A stretch of DNA of 64,000 nt. Origin: Saturnia japonica (Eukaryota > Arthropoda > Insecta > Lepidoptera > Saturniidae). Position 1 is the stretch's first letter. Every line of letters starts with the position of its first letter. A program made the translations under genes and the position numbers. Below, in pieces: positions 25,905 through 36,300 of this stretch. The stretch is from NCBI GenBank assembly GCA_033032175.1, contig CM065318.1:15438001-15502000 (forward strand). The letters are read 5' to 3'. A model generated the notes under the pieces. The model saw nothing but the letters and a program-made list of their open reading frames with translations, was not told the DNA's origin and made no database searches.

Positions 25905-26105
25905 CATATTAAATTAGAATCTAGAAGAATGTTGAATGTGAAGGTGGACGGATATAGGAGTAGAGGAAGCCCGAAGAACGTATGAGTGGAATAGATAGTG
26001 CGTGCGTATAAAAAAATGTAAATACTGAAATGACAATTGATTGAAAATATTTTATGCCTACCCTGCTTCTGTTGAATAAGGGATATGAAGAAGAAGATTA
26101 AATAA
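25905..26105 (+). mobile_element. RTE-type LINE 3' fragment
   Basis: A frame reads SRRMLNVKVDGYRSRGSPKN, close to the MLSMKVDGYRSRGRPKK read at 42055-42335. This is the C-terminal end of RTE-type endonuclease/reverse transcriptases. Stops follow at once, so the copy is dead. Confidence 0.68.
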
Positions 26106-26314
26106 GGACCTATAAACAAAGTCTATGCAATAAAAAAATATTTATAAATACTATGTAGTTTCGCTTTTTGTCCATTACCTAAATAATCAACAGTCGCACT
26201 TGCCAGGTAATCTACGTAAAATTATTATATTTAGGATTTTAGAGAATATATTTAAAATATATAAGGTATATTTAAAATTGAATGAAAATACAATGATTGT
26301 TCACAATTATTTTA

Positions 26315-26712
26315 TATTATCGTTTTTCGAAAGCTGACTCTTTGGCATTTTTAATGGAATACCACATCATTCAAATGACCACCTCGGCTCCGTGTGGTAG
26401 CGTGGATACAAGTCCAATTTACGATTTACTGCATGAGAAATTCAACGGATTCACGATCTCAAGATTCGGAGACGAGACGTGGTCTCCGAGTTCATGTGAT
26501 TTAACTCCTCATGATTTTTTGTGAGTTATTTGTAGTCATTGGTTTAGGGGAACAAGCTACAAACTGTTGAAGATCTAAAAATTAACATAATACGTACCAT
26601 CAATAGGATAGAGGTGCTAATGTAAAAAGTGATAGCAAATTGGATTTCTCGTATTCATGCTACCATACTAAGCCGAGATGATCATTTCAATGATTTAGTA
26701 TTCAATAGATAA
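26315..26712 (+). mobile_element. degenerate mariner-like transposase fragment
   Basis: One frame reads FTISRFGDETWSPSSCDLTP followed by HDFL, the conserved ISRxGDxxWPPxSCDLTPxDFFLW segment of insect mariner-like DDE transposases. Downstream, after a stop and frame changes, NWISRIHATILSRDDHFND matches the C-terminal segment of the same transposases. The reading frame is broken several times, so this is a relic. Confidence 0.72.
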
Positions 26713-26775
26713 TGTCAAAGAGTAAGCTTTCGTAAAAGTTAATTATAGTTAATTTAATTATAATTAATTAAAGTC

Positions 26776-27200
26776 GTGAAAGTGATGACATACAGCACAG
26801 AGACGTGGTCGCTCACTGTGGGCCTCATAAGAAAGCTCAAGGTCGTTCAGCGAGCTATGGAGAGGGCTATGCTTGGTGTTTCTCTACGAGATCGAATCAG
26901 AAATGAAGAGATCCGTAGACAAACTAAGGTAACCGACATAGCCAAAAGGATTAGCAAGTTGAAGTGGCAGTGGGCGGGGCACATAGTTCGGAGAACTGAC
27001 GGCCGTTGGGGCAGAAAGGTTCTCGAGTGGAGACCACGCACCGGAAAGCGCAGCGTAGGACGGCCCCCCACTAGATGGAAAGACGACATAATAAAGGTCG
27101 CTGGGAGCCGTTGGGTGCAGGCCGCACAAGATCGGTCGCTCTGGAGATCTATGGGGGAGGCCTATGTTCAGCAGTGGACGTCCTGCGGCTGAAATGATGA
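26776..27200 (+). mobile_element. RTE-type LINE, 5'-truncated copy with open C-terminal ORF
   Basis: An open frame of 138 residues (26776-27192) covers the C-terminal end of an RTE-type endonuclease/reverse transcriptase: YSTETWSLT, VVQRAMERAMLGVSLRDRI, KLKWQWAGHIVRRTDGRWG, GRPPTRWKDDI and a terminal AYVQQWTSCG. The stop is followed by a short TGATGATGA tract, a usual RTE 3' end. The endonuclease and the reverse transcriptase core are missing. The intact frame suggests a fairly recent insertion, only about 190 bases from a PAP2 exon. Confidence 0.9.
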
Positions 27201-27390
27201 TGATGAAAGTGAAATTAAAGCGTTCGTATAATTTCAAACAATCGAATGTGTTTTTATTTTATTTTAAATATACCCAGTTCATATTGGAAAACCCATTAAG
27301 TAAATAGACACATTTGACAATCATGAAAATAGACACATTTATAAACATATGTAATGCGGTAAATATAACTATAAATGTTAAATGTCTTAC

Positions 27391-27542
27391 CGTAAGCACA
27401 GGAAGACCGAGCCCGATTATATACAGCATCACATTGGTGACCGTTGAGTCTTTGTAGGGATGCTTCAGAGATTCATCGTCACAAAAGAAGCCACGTTCGT
27501 AAGGCGCTCCCCACAGGTAGAACACCAATATCAAAAAACCGA
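27391..27542 (-). CDS. lipid phosphate phosphatase (PAP2, Wunen/LPP type), internal N-terminal exon
   Basis: This exon encodes about 50 residues of the first membrane helix and first outer loop of an LPP-type phosphatase. It has the acceptor TTTTGTTTCAG and the donor GTAAGA. The peptide starts GFLILVFYLWGAPYERGFFC and continues through DDESLKHPYKDSTVTN to GLGLPVLT. RGFFCDDESL-HPYKDSTV is the characteristic N-terminal signature of the Wunen/LPP family. The exon opens with two bases of a split codon, so a coding exon upstream (higher coordinates) is required. It ends in phase 0 and continues in frame into MCLTEW at 9543. Upstream coding sequence was not found. Confidence 0.93.
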
Positions 27543-30500
27543 CTGAAACAAAATACAACATTGTTTATTTACTTGACTACGATACAATTAAAACACTTAG
27601 TAGTGTTACCTATTTTCAAAATCTAAAAATAACGTGCACATTAAAATCAACCTTTTGTAGCCTTTAAAGCCACTTAGGTACTTATTGCTTTATAATATAG
27701 AGATTATAAAAGTTTTAACCAATGAAATTATATTTGAACTGTGAACTTAAACATTAGGTATAAACAATATTATTTCTCTTGCCATAAGTTGTAGTCAAAA
27801 TTAGAGAATAATACGGAACGGCAGTCGGGCCAGTACTAAATGCACTTTTAAAAATTGACCATTGAGCAATAAATTTAAAGAACAATTGCAGTACACTAAT
27901 TCTAATATCTATCGGTACAAAGTACAATTATAAACAAATGCACACCGACAGCATAAAATCGTTTCATATAATGTAAAAACCTTCTTCAGAGGATCTAAAC
28001 ACAACAACGATCAGTCATCATCATCACGCAACAGAATATAAATTATGTAGTTGAAAAAATCATTCACTCAAAATATCAAACACCAATTAAAGTTGGGGAA
28101 CAAACAAAAAACGCCATTAAACTTCGACCACATCTCGTCAAAGATGGAATTTATATTGGTATCGAGCACAAATAACAAAGTACAGATAGTCAACTTAACA
28201 TGAGCGACGTTCTCATAAGCAAAATTTCCAATGATGACGAATAAGAAGACGATTAGACAATCGTGCAAATACTTCGGAAGCATTCCTCGTAGCTTCTAAG
28301 ATTATTTTATTATCAACAATATGTTATAAACGAGTGATCTGTTATTGATTTGAAACATCTATTTTTTTATTATTTTTTTAGAACTGACAATACTGTTAGC
28401 CGTAAGGGTATTGGAGCCTCAGACTGCTTTTACAGCTTTACCTGGCTAATATATTTACTAGGAATTTTCATCTCAGTCCTCAATACAATAACATTATCAT
28501 GAGTCAAATTTTAATCCGATTCAAAAGTGACCCAGCTGATTTTCCGTATCTATGCACGAAGGAACTTAAAATCCAAGTAACAAAATAACTATTGTTTCAC
28601 GCATTGTTTCTTCTCAAAATACTCCCAGGGATAGACAAAAAAGAGCAGGTATAGAAAAGGGAGGTCAGAGATATAGATCTGTTATACGTGATACGGATAC
28701 AAAATACGAGCGTAGATTGTTTTTGACACCTTTTATAGCAGTTTTTTAATCTGTTTAGGTAGCTCAGTGATACACATTAATTAATAAATATAAACTGGTT
28801 TACAGTTCATAATATTACGGAAATTACCTAATAACTTTATATTGTGCTGCTCACAGATCTTTAGTACCTACTGCTCATATTATGTGTTGAATGTGTTTCT
28901 TCTCCATAGAAGTTAAAATAAAAACTTTTTTAACTACACTTGATATAAATTCTCCGTTACTTATTTAGTTACGAATTAATGAAGGTTGTGACATAGATGC
29001 AATAATAACATTGAATTGTAACTAAAACATATAATAAATATTTTTTTCTTCAACTATGAAATTTATTTTGGGCTTTCCTAAGCAATAAAATCGAACTTTT
29101 TTATTTTATATTCCTGGCAAATATAGTTGACCACCATTTATGATTACCTGTTAAGTTTTGTATTTAATAACGACTATCTGCTAAACTTTTGTCAATTCAG
29201 TGTTCAAGAAATATAAAACAAAACGATTCCTGTACGAGAATAAACTAATCCATGAAAGTACCGCATGTTATTGATCCGGGTTAACATAACAAACATTGTT
29301 TATGGCTCTACCAACATTATCGAGGGAGACCACTCCCTAAAAACATGGGAGTGCATTTAGATATTTACTAATGACCCATTTGGTTTTAAACTAATTGGAA
29401 TGTAGCTCAATTATTGTACTTTTTTTGAAGTTTTGTCAGTAATTTTGATTTTCGAAAGTAAAAGAATAAATATATAGCTCGATGTTTGGCCCCGGTCACA
29501 CTTGGTTGATAGTAAAGACCAGGGCGAAGATGGTAACTGATTCGATCTTCTTTTAAAGACCACTATATTCTATGAGTCAGTCAAGAAGAACACACAAGGG
29601 TATCAAGTTCTCTCTATTAACTGTTTTCATGATAAACTAAAATGCAAAGTGCTTCCTGCGAGGAAATGAAACAGAAACTACGTATGGATGCAGACTCATA
29701 CGGCATCTGATAGTCCTGAGATGGAGTGGTGAGAGTGAAATTAGTTGGTACAGTTCTTGAGCAGATTTACCAAAGTGCAGCCGTTAGATATCTGCAAGGC
29801 AAGCGACCCTACGCAGATATTTCAGGCTATGTTTTATTTTTGTGCGGACTCGTTTGTGCTAATGTATGTAACTTGATAAAAATTATGGACAGAGATGTAC
29901 AATGCTCGACTGTGGAAACATCACCGTTACGCGCAGTGAAGGGTGTGGTAGGAAGCTCCCGCACACAAAGCGTTCACACTCCGACCTCGATAGTTGCAAA
30001 CTAATCTTGAGTGTTGCAGTTAGGAAGTGTGATCTTTTCAAATTAGTTAAAAATGGTTTTACACTACAGTGACTATTGAACCAGTGGATTCTTGTTTGCT
30101 AGTTAATACAATAGAAGATAAGACAATTTTCAACAAAAAAGAAAACTAACTTCAATGATTTTGAAGAGTTCCCTTGTGTATCTTCGCATTAACAATCTTC
30201 GCAATTAACTCGCATTCCATACGAAGTAACCGTGTTCTGATCGCTCTGCGTTAATAATTCTTGAAACTGGATTAAAATTGATCTTTTCGACGAAAAATTT
30301 TACCATTACCTCTGTGATTGTTCAAGTGACTATAATGTCAGTATTGTGTGATGTGTTACAGTGTTAATAAATGGTAATTCTAAATAAAATCCATAAATCA
30401 AACACCATTTCATTTCAAAATATCGTTTGTTGTTTTTTTGTGCGACGATTACGCGTAAGCGACAAGTTATACACGGCGCTTAAGACCTTTATGCCGTATA

Positions 30501-30600
30501 TAACTCAATACAGTACCGAGTGCTCTGTAATGGACTTTGATTTGTGAAATATAACTGATTTAAGACTACCTACGTCTCCAAGGACTATCTATAACATATT
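27543..30600. other. no supported gene
   Basis: A minus-strand frame at 28068-28283 begins MLPKYLHDCLIVFLFVIIG and could mimic the missing PAP2 first exon, but no good donor of the required phase follows it. A plus-strand frame at 29726-30004 (92 residues) is unrecognised. The rest is AT-rich; part of 30000-30703 may be the LINE 5' UTR. Confidence 0.4.
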
Positions 30601-30703
30601 AGAACTGTTACAATTTAAAGCCGTCGGATCAAGGCCTAGCCGTAGAATTTTGTCTTTTTGAATTATTTACTGCTTCAAAATCAATATCCAATAAGAAATA
30701 ATA

Positions 30704-31714
30704 ATGTCAATTTGTGACGCATGTAGCAAAGTGGTAAAAACATTAGAAAAAATTGTTTGTTCGAGCTGTGACAAAAATTATCATCATCTGTGTGTTAATT
30801 TGAATGCCACTTCATTTAAAAAACTGGGTAAAGCTGCACGTTCAGCTTGGCTTTGTCCGGGTTGTCTGGCTAGTCGGCCTAAAGGGGATAACACCGATAC
30901 CCCTATCCGTGTCACTGCTGATGTGAATGATAGTTCAAGCGAGGAGAACAAGGACAGTGATATTCGACTCATCATCCGAGATGAAATTAGAAAAACTATG
31001 CGTTCTGAAGTTAAAACTTTGATTCGGGAGTTTCGTGCTGAGATTGATGATATTAAAACACAGCTTGAAGAATTAAAGTCATCTAGTTCCTTTGACGTTT
31101 CATATCTAAATGAATTGAAGTCTGAACAACAAAAATTGCAAAAGGAAAACTCGGAACTACGCAATCAAAATCAGAGCTTACAGAAATCTATTGTTCGTCT
31201 AGATGCTCAACTGAATATCCTTGATCAGAATTCACGTGATTCTAATCTGGAAATTAATGGTCTGCCAGAAAATAAAAATGAAATTCTACCAGACACCATA
31301 AAACAGATAGCTCGGGCCGTATCGAAAGATCTCCATGACAATGATATTATGAAAGTTGTTAGAGTTGCCAGCTTCAGTAACAACAAATCGCGCCCCCGCT
31401 CGGTAATAGTAAAGTTGAGAAGCCCAAGATGTCGTGATGAACTATACTCTGCAATTACCAGATACAATAAAACATACAAAAATGACAAATTGAATTCTTC
31501 TCTCATTGGTTTAAGTGGAGGAAAAATGCCAATATATGTTTCTGAGCATCTTTCTCCAACAAATAAAGCTTTACATGCCTCGGCACGAATAAGAGCAAAG
31601 GAAAAGTCCTACAAATTTGTGTGGGTTAAATATGGAAAAATTTATGTACGTAAGGATGAGAGCTCTGGCAGTCTGCTTATTAAAGATCAGCAATCTTTAG
31701 ATAGAATGGTTTAA
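30704..31714 (+). CDS. LINE ORF1 protein: PHD finger, coiled coil, FP25K-like domain
   Basis: The 336-residue protein is the likely RNA-binding partner that packages the element's transcript. Residues 4-54 form a PHD-type zinc finger: C4, C7, C19, C22, H27, C30, then W49 with C51 and C54. Residues about 90-175 are charged heptad-like sequence (for example KSEQQKLQKENSELRNQNQS), a probable coiled coil for oligomers. From about residue 180 the order LEINGLPENKNE, RPRSVIVKLRSPRCRDEL, IYVSEHLSPTNKAL, YKFVWVKYGKIYVRKDESS matches the FP25K-like domain (Pfam Baculo_FP) found in ORF1 of many insect LINEs. The start ATG is the first in the frame, and ORF2 follows 66 bases after the stop. Confidence 0.88.
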   Translation: MSICDACSKVVKTLEKIVCSSCDKNYHHLCVNLNATSFKKLGKAARSAWLCPGCLASRPKGDNTDTPIRVTADVNDSSSEENKDSDIRLIIRDEIRKTMRSEVKTLIREFRAEIDDIKTQLEELKSSSSFDVSYLNELKSEQQKLQKENSELRNQNQSLQKSIVRLDAQLNILDQNSRDSNLEINGLPENKNEILPDTIKQIARAVSKDLHDNDIMKVVRVASFSNNKSRPRSVIVKLRSPRCRDELYSAITRYNKTYKNDKLNSSLIGLSGGKMPIYVSEHLSPTNKALHASARIRAKEKSYKFVWVKYGKIYVRKDESSGSLLIKDQQSLDRMV

Positions 31715-31780
31715 TTTATTTGTTATTATTGTATTTTCTTATACCTACTGATTGCCACTTTAATTTTATTTAATATAAAA

Positions 31781-34621
31781 ATGGCTAACCTATCTATTTT
31801 TTATCAAAATGTGAGAGGTATGAAAACGAAATCGTCTGAAATATATATGTCAATTTTAAATGCAGACTATGACTTAATATGCATTGTAGAAACTTGGTTG
31901 GATGAATCGTTTTCGTCTTCTGAGTATTTTGATCAAAGGTACACGGTCGTCCGTAGAGATCGCTGTGCTGATTTTAAAGAACGGTACTCCAAGGCTCATG
32001 GAGGCGGAATACTAATAGGCGTTAAAAAAGATTTCACATTTATTAATAAGGTTGATTGGCAAACCTCTGGTGAAGACATGTGGATACGCGTAAGAGTCGG
32101 GAGTGTTTGCTTGAATGTGTGTCTGGTTTATCTACCATCCTACATACCTTGCGATACGTTCAAAGAGTTCCTTACAAAGTTAGAAGAAACTTGTTTAGGT
32201 AATTTAGATGATAAAACAGTGATTATTGGCGATTTTAATTTTCCTCATATTAATTGGAGTTGTCCTGAAGATCCTTTTTCTGGTATCTTCGAACCAAAAT
32301 CATTAGCTTTAAGGGATTTCTTACATATTACTGGCTTTTTACAAGTGAATAATGTATGTAACGAGAGAAATAATATTTTAGACCTTATTTTGGTGGATGA
32401 TCATACCAATGTTTGTGTCACTACAGCTGTTCCACTTAGTAAAATTGATACCTACCACCCACCCTTAGAGTTACACGTGTTGCTGAAACAAGCTAAAAGC
32501 AGTAAATTGGCTCGTAACACTGCTTCATTGAAACATAATTTTTACAGGGCTGACTATATCTCATGTATAGCGGAACTCTCTTTAATTGATTGGGAAGAAT
32601 TTAGTAAAGTTAATTGTAATGAATTTGTGCACAGCTTTTATAACGTTTTGTGGTCAATTATTGATAAATACACTCCCAAAAAAAGACAAAAGAAAAATAA
32701 CTATCCTATTTGGTTTTCTTCGTCATTGATAAAGCTAATTAAAGAAAAACACAAATATCGAATAAGATACAAAAAATATAATAATCCTCGTGATTATGAT
32801 ACTTTTAATACCTTACGTATTAGATCAAAGAAAATTATGGAAATTTGTTTCAAGTCGTATATAGCTAAGATAGAACAGGAACTCAAAACAAATATCAAAA
32901 CTTTTTGGCGATACATTACATCAAAAAAAACATACAATGGTATTCCCGCCCAGGTCTCGTATGATGGTCGACTTGCTGATGGTGACCAGGTTGCAGACTT
33001 ATTTGCTATATATTTCTCCTCAGTTTATACTGATAACCAAGCTTCAGATGCAGTTACTCTGTCTTATACTTCACCGAATTATTCCCTCCCAGAAATAAAT
33101 ATAAGTGAAAAAGATATCAAAACCAGTTTAGAAAGTTTGGATGTCAGTAAAGGGGCTGGTCCTGATGGAATTCCACCAATATTTATACGGCTTTGCTCAA
33201 AAGCGCTTATTAAGCCTCTGCATATGATCTTTAATCAGTCACTCAAAGAAGGAATATTTCCCGATTTATGGAAAATCTCATATGTAGTCCCTATTTACAA
33301 GTCAGGTAATAGGAATGTCGTATCAAATTACAGACCAATATGTATTATCTCACAATTTGCAAAAATATTTGAGGGTATTATATACAAAGTTGTGTATTGT
33401 CAAGTAAACCCCATGATGAGCTTGCGCCAGCATGGTTTCATGTCTAATCGTTCTACAACATCAAATTTACTTATATATGCTAATTTTATATCCAATACTT
33501 TGGAAGGCCGAGGCCAAGTTGATGCTATTTATACAGATTTTGCCAAAGCGTTTGATCGCGTTAATCACTCTTTACTCATAGCCAAACTTAATCACGTTGG
33601 CATTCATGGCAATCTGTTAAGGTGGTTTGAGAGCTATTTATGTAATCGTTCTCAGCTAGTTGCATTGGCAGGCTACGAATCTTCACCTTTCATACCTTCA
33701 TCTGGTGTCCCCCAAGGATCAAAACTGGGACCATTATTGTTTTTAATTTTTATAAACGACCTCTTAGATTCCCTAAATTGTGATTGCCTAGCCTATGCGG
33801 ATGATATAAAAATATATATTCGGGTAGCAAACCTAAGTGACTGTATTAAGTTACAGAGTGACCTTAACACTCTCGAGTTATGGTGTATCATCAACAAAAT
33901 GGCTCTTAATGTGAAAAAGTGTCAATACATAACTTTTACCAATAAAATAAATTATATTGATTTTACCTATCAGCTTGGAGGTATAAGCTTAGAGAGAGTA
34001 TCCGTTGTTCGTGATTTGGGTGTCATGTTTGACTCTTCTTTTTCTTTTCGACCACATATACTTAATATTGTACCCAGAGCCAAAAAGGTGCTTGGATTTG
34101 TTATGCGTACTTCACGACCGTTTCGCAATAACGAGAGTGTTATCTTGCTCTATAACACCTTAGTTAGAAGTATTCTTGAATATTGTTCTGTCATATGGTC
34201 ACCTCACTATACCACCTACGTAGAGCTTATAGAATCTGTCCAAGCTCGTCTTGTTAGATGCCTGAGCATAAGAAATGGTATTCGTAAATCTATCCCTAAT
34301 TATGTTAATAGACTAAAATATTTTAACATGATAAGCCTAAAAGAGAGGCGAAATATAGCTGACTTACTCATCCTTTACAAAATTGTAAATGGTTCAATAG
34401 ATGCGTTCCTTATTAATTACTTGTATTTTAGATCGTATACCCGTGCGGTGCGCAACCCATATATATTTTACATTCCGACTACAACACTGAATACTGCTTT
34501 TAATAGCCCTTTTGTACGTATGGCAAGGTTATACAACGAGAGATCAAGCACGATGGATAACTCAATAGATATCTTTTCTCAGTCAATCAGTTCATACAAG
34601 CACTCCTTGTTTAATAATTAA
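31781..34621 (+). CDS. LINE ORF2 protein: endonuclease and reverse transcriptase
   Basis: The 946-residue enzyme nicks the target DNA and copies the element's RNA at the nick. The N-terminal endonuclease/exonuclease/phosphatase domain (about 1-230) shows FYQNVRGM, E37 in VETWLDE, and GDFN at 150-153. At the usual SDH site it has DTYHPP, with H226 retained. The reverse transcriptase (about 430-720) shows GAGPDGIPP, SNYRPI, motif A TDFAKAFD (D586), motif B SSGVPQGSKLGPLLF and motif C YADD (672-675), so all three catalytic aspartates are present. The C-terminal 220 residues match the usual LINE tail region. Length is normal for Jockey/CR1-type ORF2. No stop or frameshift was seen, so the copy may be competent or recently so. 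Confidence 0.93.
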   Translation: MANLSIFYQNVRGMKTKSSEIYMSILNADYDLICIVETWLDESFSSSEYFDQRYTVVRRDRCADFKERYSKAHGGGILIGVKKDFTFINKVDWQTSGEDMWIRVRVGSVCLNVCLVYLPSYIPCDTFKEFLTKLEETCLGNLDDKTVIIGDFNFPHINWSCPEDPFSGIFEPKSLALRDFLHITGFLQVNNVCNERNNILDLILVDDHTNVCVTTAVPLSKIDTYHPPLELHVLLKQAKSSKLARNTASLKHNFYRADYISCIAELSLIDWEEFSKVNCNEFVHSFYNVLWSIIDKYTPKKRQKKNNYPIWFSSSLIKLIKEKHKYRIRYKKYNNPRDYDTFNTLRIRSKKIMEICFKSYIAKIEQELKTNIKTFWRYITSKKTYNGIPAQVSYDGRLADGDQVADLFAIYFSSVYTDNQASDAVTLSYTSPNYSLPEINISEKDIKTSLESLDVSKGAGPDGIPPIFIRLCSKALIKPLHMIFNQSLKEGIFPDLWKISYVVPIYKSGNRNVVSNYRPICIISQFAKIFEGIIYKVVYCQVNPMMSLRQHGFMSNRSTTSNLLIYANFISNTLEGRGQVDAIYTDFAKAFDRVNHSLLIAKLNHVGIHGNLLRWFESYLCNRSQLVALAGYESSPFIPSSGVPQGSKLGPLLFLIFINDLLDSLNCDCLAYADDIKIYIRVANLSDCIKLQSDLNTLELWCIINKMALNVKKCQYITFTNKINYIDFTYQLGGISLERVSVVRDLGVMFDSSFSFRPHILNIVPRAKKVLGFVMRTSRPFRNNESVILLYNTLVRSILEYCSVIWSPHYTTYVELIESVQARLVRCLSIRNGIRKSIPNYVNRLKYFNMISLKERRNIADLLILYKIVNGSIDAFLINYLYFRSYTRAVRNPYIFYIPTTTLNTAFNSPFVRMARLYNERSSTMDNSIDIFSQSISSYKHSLFNN

Positions 34622-34836
34622 AATATAATTTAATATTAATTTTAATGTGTAATGTTTCATAACATAGTAGTTATCCTTATTATTTATGTGTTTAAATGTC
34701 AGGCATGGCCTATTATCTGAGCGATTGCATTGTTTTTATTATGTGGAAATGATAACATGTAATTTTTCCTTTTTTGTAATTGCTCTGTTGGCATGCTAAA
34801 TATATAAAATAAAATAAAATAAAATAAAATAAAATT
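34622..34836 (+). other. LINE 3' UTR and AAAAT-repeat tail
   Basis: About 180 bases of 3' UTR lead into five or so AAAAT/TAAAA units ending near 34836. That simple-repeat tail is the 3' terminus of the LINE. The next bases belong to a different repeat (R2). Confidence 0.8.
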
Positions 34837-34837
34837 T

Positions 34838-34975
34838 CAAAGTCCAATACCAATGAAATTAAAAGATGGTCCACCGTTGAGGTATCCCCTATCCAACAAA
34901 AATAAAATCATCAAAATCGATTCAGAAACAAAGAAGTTATGGCTGAACATCCATAAACAATGACTTCATCTACAC
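34838..34975 (+). repeat. interspersed repeat, family R2
   Basis: CAATACCAATGAAATTAAAA, GATGGTCCACCGTTGAGGTA and AACAAAGAAGTTATGGC repeat the blocks at 12745-12880. It begins right at the end of the LINE tail. Confidence 0.7.
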
Positions 34976-35766
34976 GAATAAATAAAATACAAATTTAGTA
35001 ATGCCAAATAGGAATTATCGTCAATCGTATTTTTCTGGTCAAACGCATTATATAATTTAGTACTAATGAATGTTTTAATACTACTACCGGTTCGGAAAAC
35101 ATCTCAGTCATCAAAAAGAGGCGGTAATAAACTCGATCGAGTTTAGAATGTTTTTTTCTTTAACTGTTTAAATAATTTACAGAGAAGGTAGGGTACATTT
35201 TAACAGTAAAAATTGCTTGGCATGGTCCCTCAACTTATTGTCCGACAAATCGGTAACGAGCTTATGAACCCTATCGTAGAATCTAAAACTATTACCTACA
35301 ACTTTTTATTGATCTTACTGCATTTTAAAACATAATTATTTGTAGTCATTTCCAGAATTAAAACTTTGTACAAACTGTACCAGTCGTTTACACAATCTAG
35401 CTTAAGTTTTTGCGAACTTACTATAAATTATTAAGAATTATCTAAATTCCTGAATCTTGTTCTTTGGGTGATTCACGAGGTCCCATTTTGCAAAATACTC
35501 GAGTTACTCGTTTTTGAATATAAATATGGTATCTACCTCAACAGCTGTCCTCAACAGTAAATTACCGTACAACATTATTAGCCTATGGAAGTAAGCGACG
35601 TAGACTAACCTTCCTGTGGCTTTATGTGACGAATCGTAAGTATTGCGAATGTTACATATACAAATGTTCCTTCCTTCCTCCCAGGAGACAGAAACATGTA
35701 TATATGTAAAAAATAACTTAGCTCGAATTTCTACGGATAGGGCCAGTTCGTGACTTATTCCAACTA
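34976..35766. other. no gene seen
   Basis: AT-rich DNA without recognisable exon or repeat. Confidence 0.5.
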
Positions 35767-35862
35767 CGGCAACAGCTCAAGCCGAGGTACGGCCACTTTT
35801 GCACCCTTAAGCATGTTGCCACGCTTTCGCGACTGAGTGCCTAAGGTACTCGCCCCCAGCCA
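35767..35862 (+). repeat. dispersed repeat R3, copy 1
   Basis: CGGCAACAGCTCAAGCCGAG, GCACCCTTAAGCATGTTG and a CGCTTTCGCG...CTCGCCCCCA ending recur at 36301-36404 in the same orientation. Confidence 0.8.
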
Positions 35863-36300
35863 AAAAGAAATGCGAATGCAGCAGAGCTTAATGCAAGCAA
35901 AGCTAAATCTCTAAGCATACATTGTCCCTTCCTAAAATAGTTCATCGAACGTGCATTTTACGATAGTCTTGATAAACTGCATATTGCAGTAGATAGGAAA
36001 AAAGTGTCGATAAGCCAAAAATGAGGTTAACTGCCGAACTAATACAAAATACCTGCGTTATACAGTAGGCAAGTAGAATTTAACGTTGTACTTATTAACA
36101 TTGTAGATAAACAGTTTTATGTTTACCACCATGGTATAGTATGCTATGTGATCCAGAAGCATCATGTTAGGTGATCCTATAAGTGACACAACAAGGAAAC
36201 TAAGTTACTTTAATATGCCGGTGATGCAATGTATATGTGGATATCAGAGGGACTAAATGCGGAAAGGGAAATTAGGCAGTTGGCGACTTAATTACAACGA

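Larger units (their letters stand above)
9544..27390 (-). other. PAP2 gene intron, about 17.8 kb
   Basis: The two PAP2 exons are in phase and on the same strand, so the stretch between them is inferred to be one intron, with donor GTAAGA at its 27.4 kb end and acceptor TTCTCAG at its 9.5 kb end. It is filled with SINE, Helitron-like, LINE and mariner-like material, listed separately. A small additional exon inside it cannot be excluded, but none is needed to keep the reading frame. Confidence 0.8.
30600..34836 (+). mobile_element. Jockey-superfamily non-LTR retrotransposon, both ORFs open
   Basis: Two consecutive ORFs (30704-31714 and 31781-34621), a 3' UTR, and a tail of AAAAT repeats ending at 34836 form an apparently full-coding LINE. 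ORF1 has a PHD finger and an FP25K-like C-terminal domain, ORF2 an apurinic-type endonuclease and a reverse transcriptase. This layout is known from Jockey/CR1-related insect LINEs; the exact clade cannot be fixed by eye. The left edge given is approximate: the 5' end and target-site duplication could not be located. No frameshift or stop interrupts either ORF. Confidence 0.9.

Noticed and set aside
26847..27237. Two minus-strand open frames of 80 and 117 residues
   Set aside because: Antisense shadows of the RTE LINE fragment at 26776-27192.
29726..30004. 92-residue plus-strand frame upstream of the LINE
   Set aside because: Unrecognised composition, no splice or promoter context; it may simply be upstream flanking or LINE 5' UTR sequence.
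30784..31506. Minus-strand frames of 126 and 93 residues
   Set aside because: Antisense shadows of LINE ORF1.
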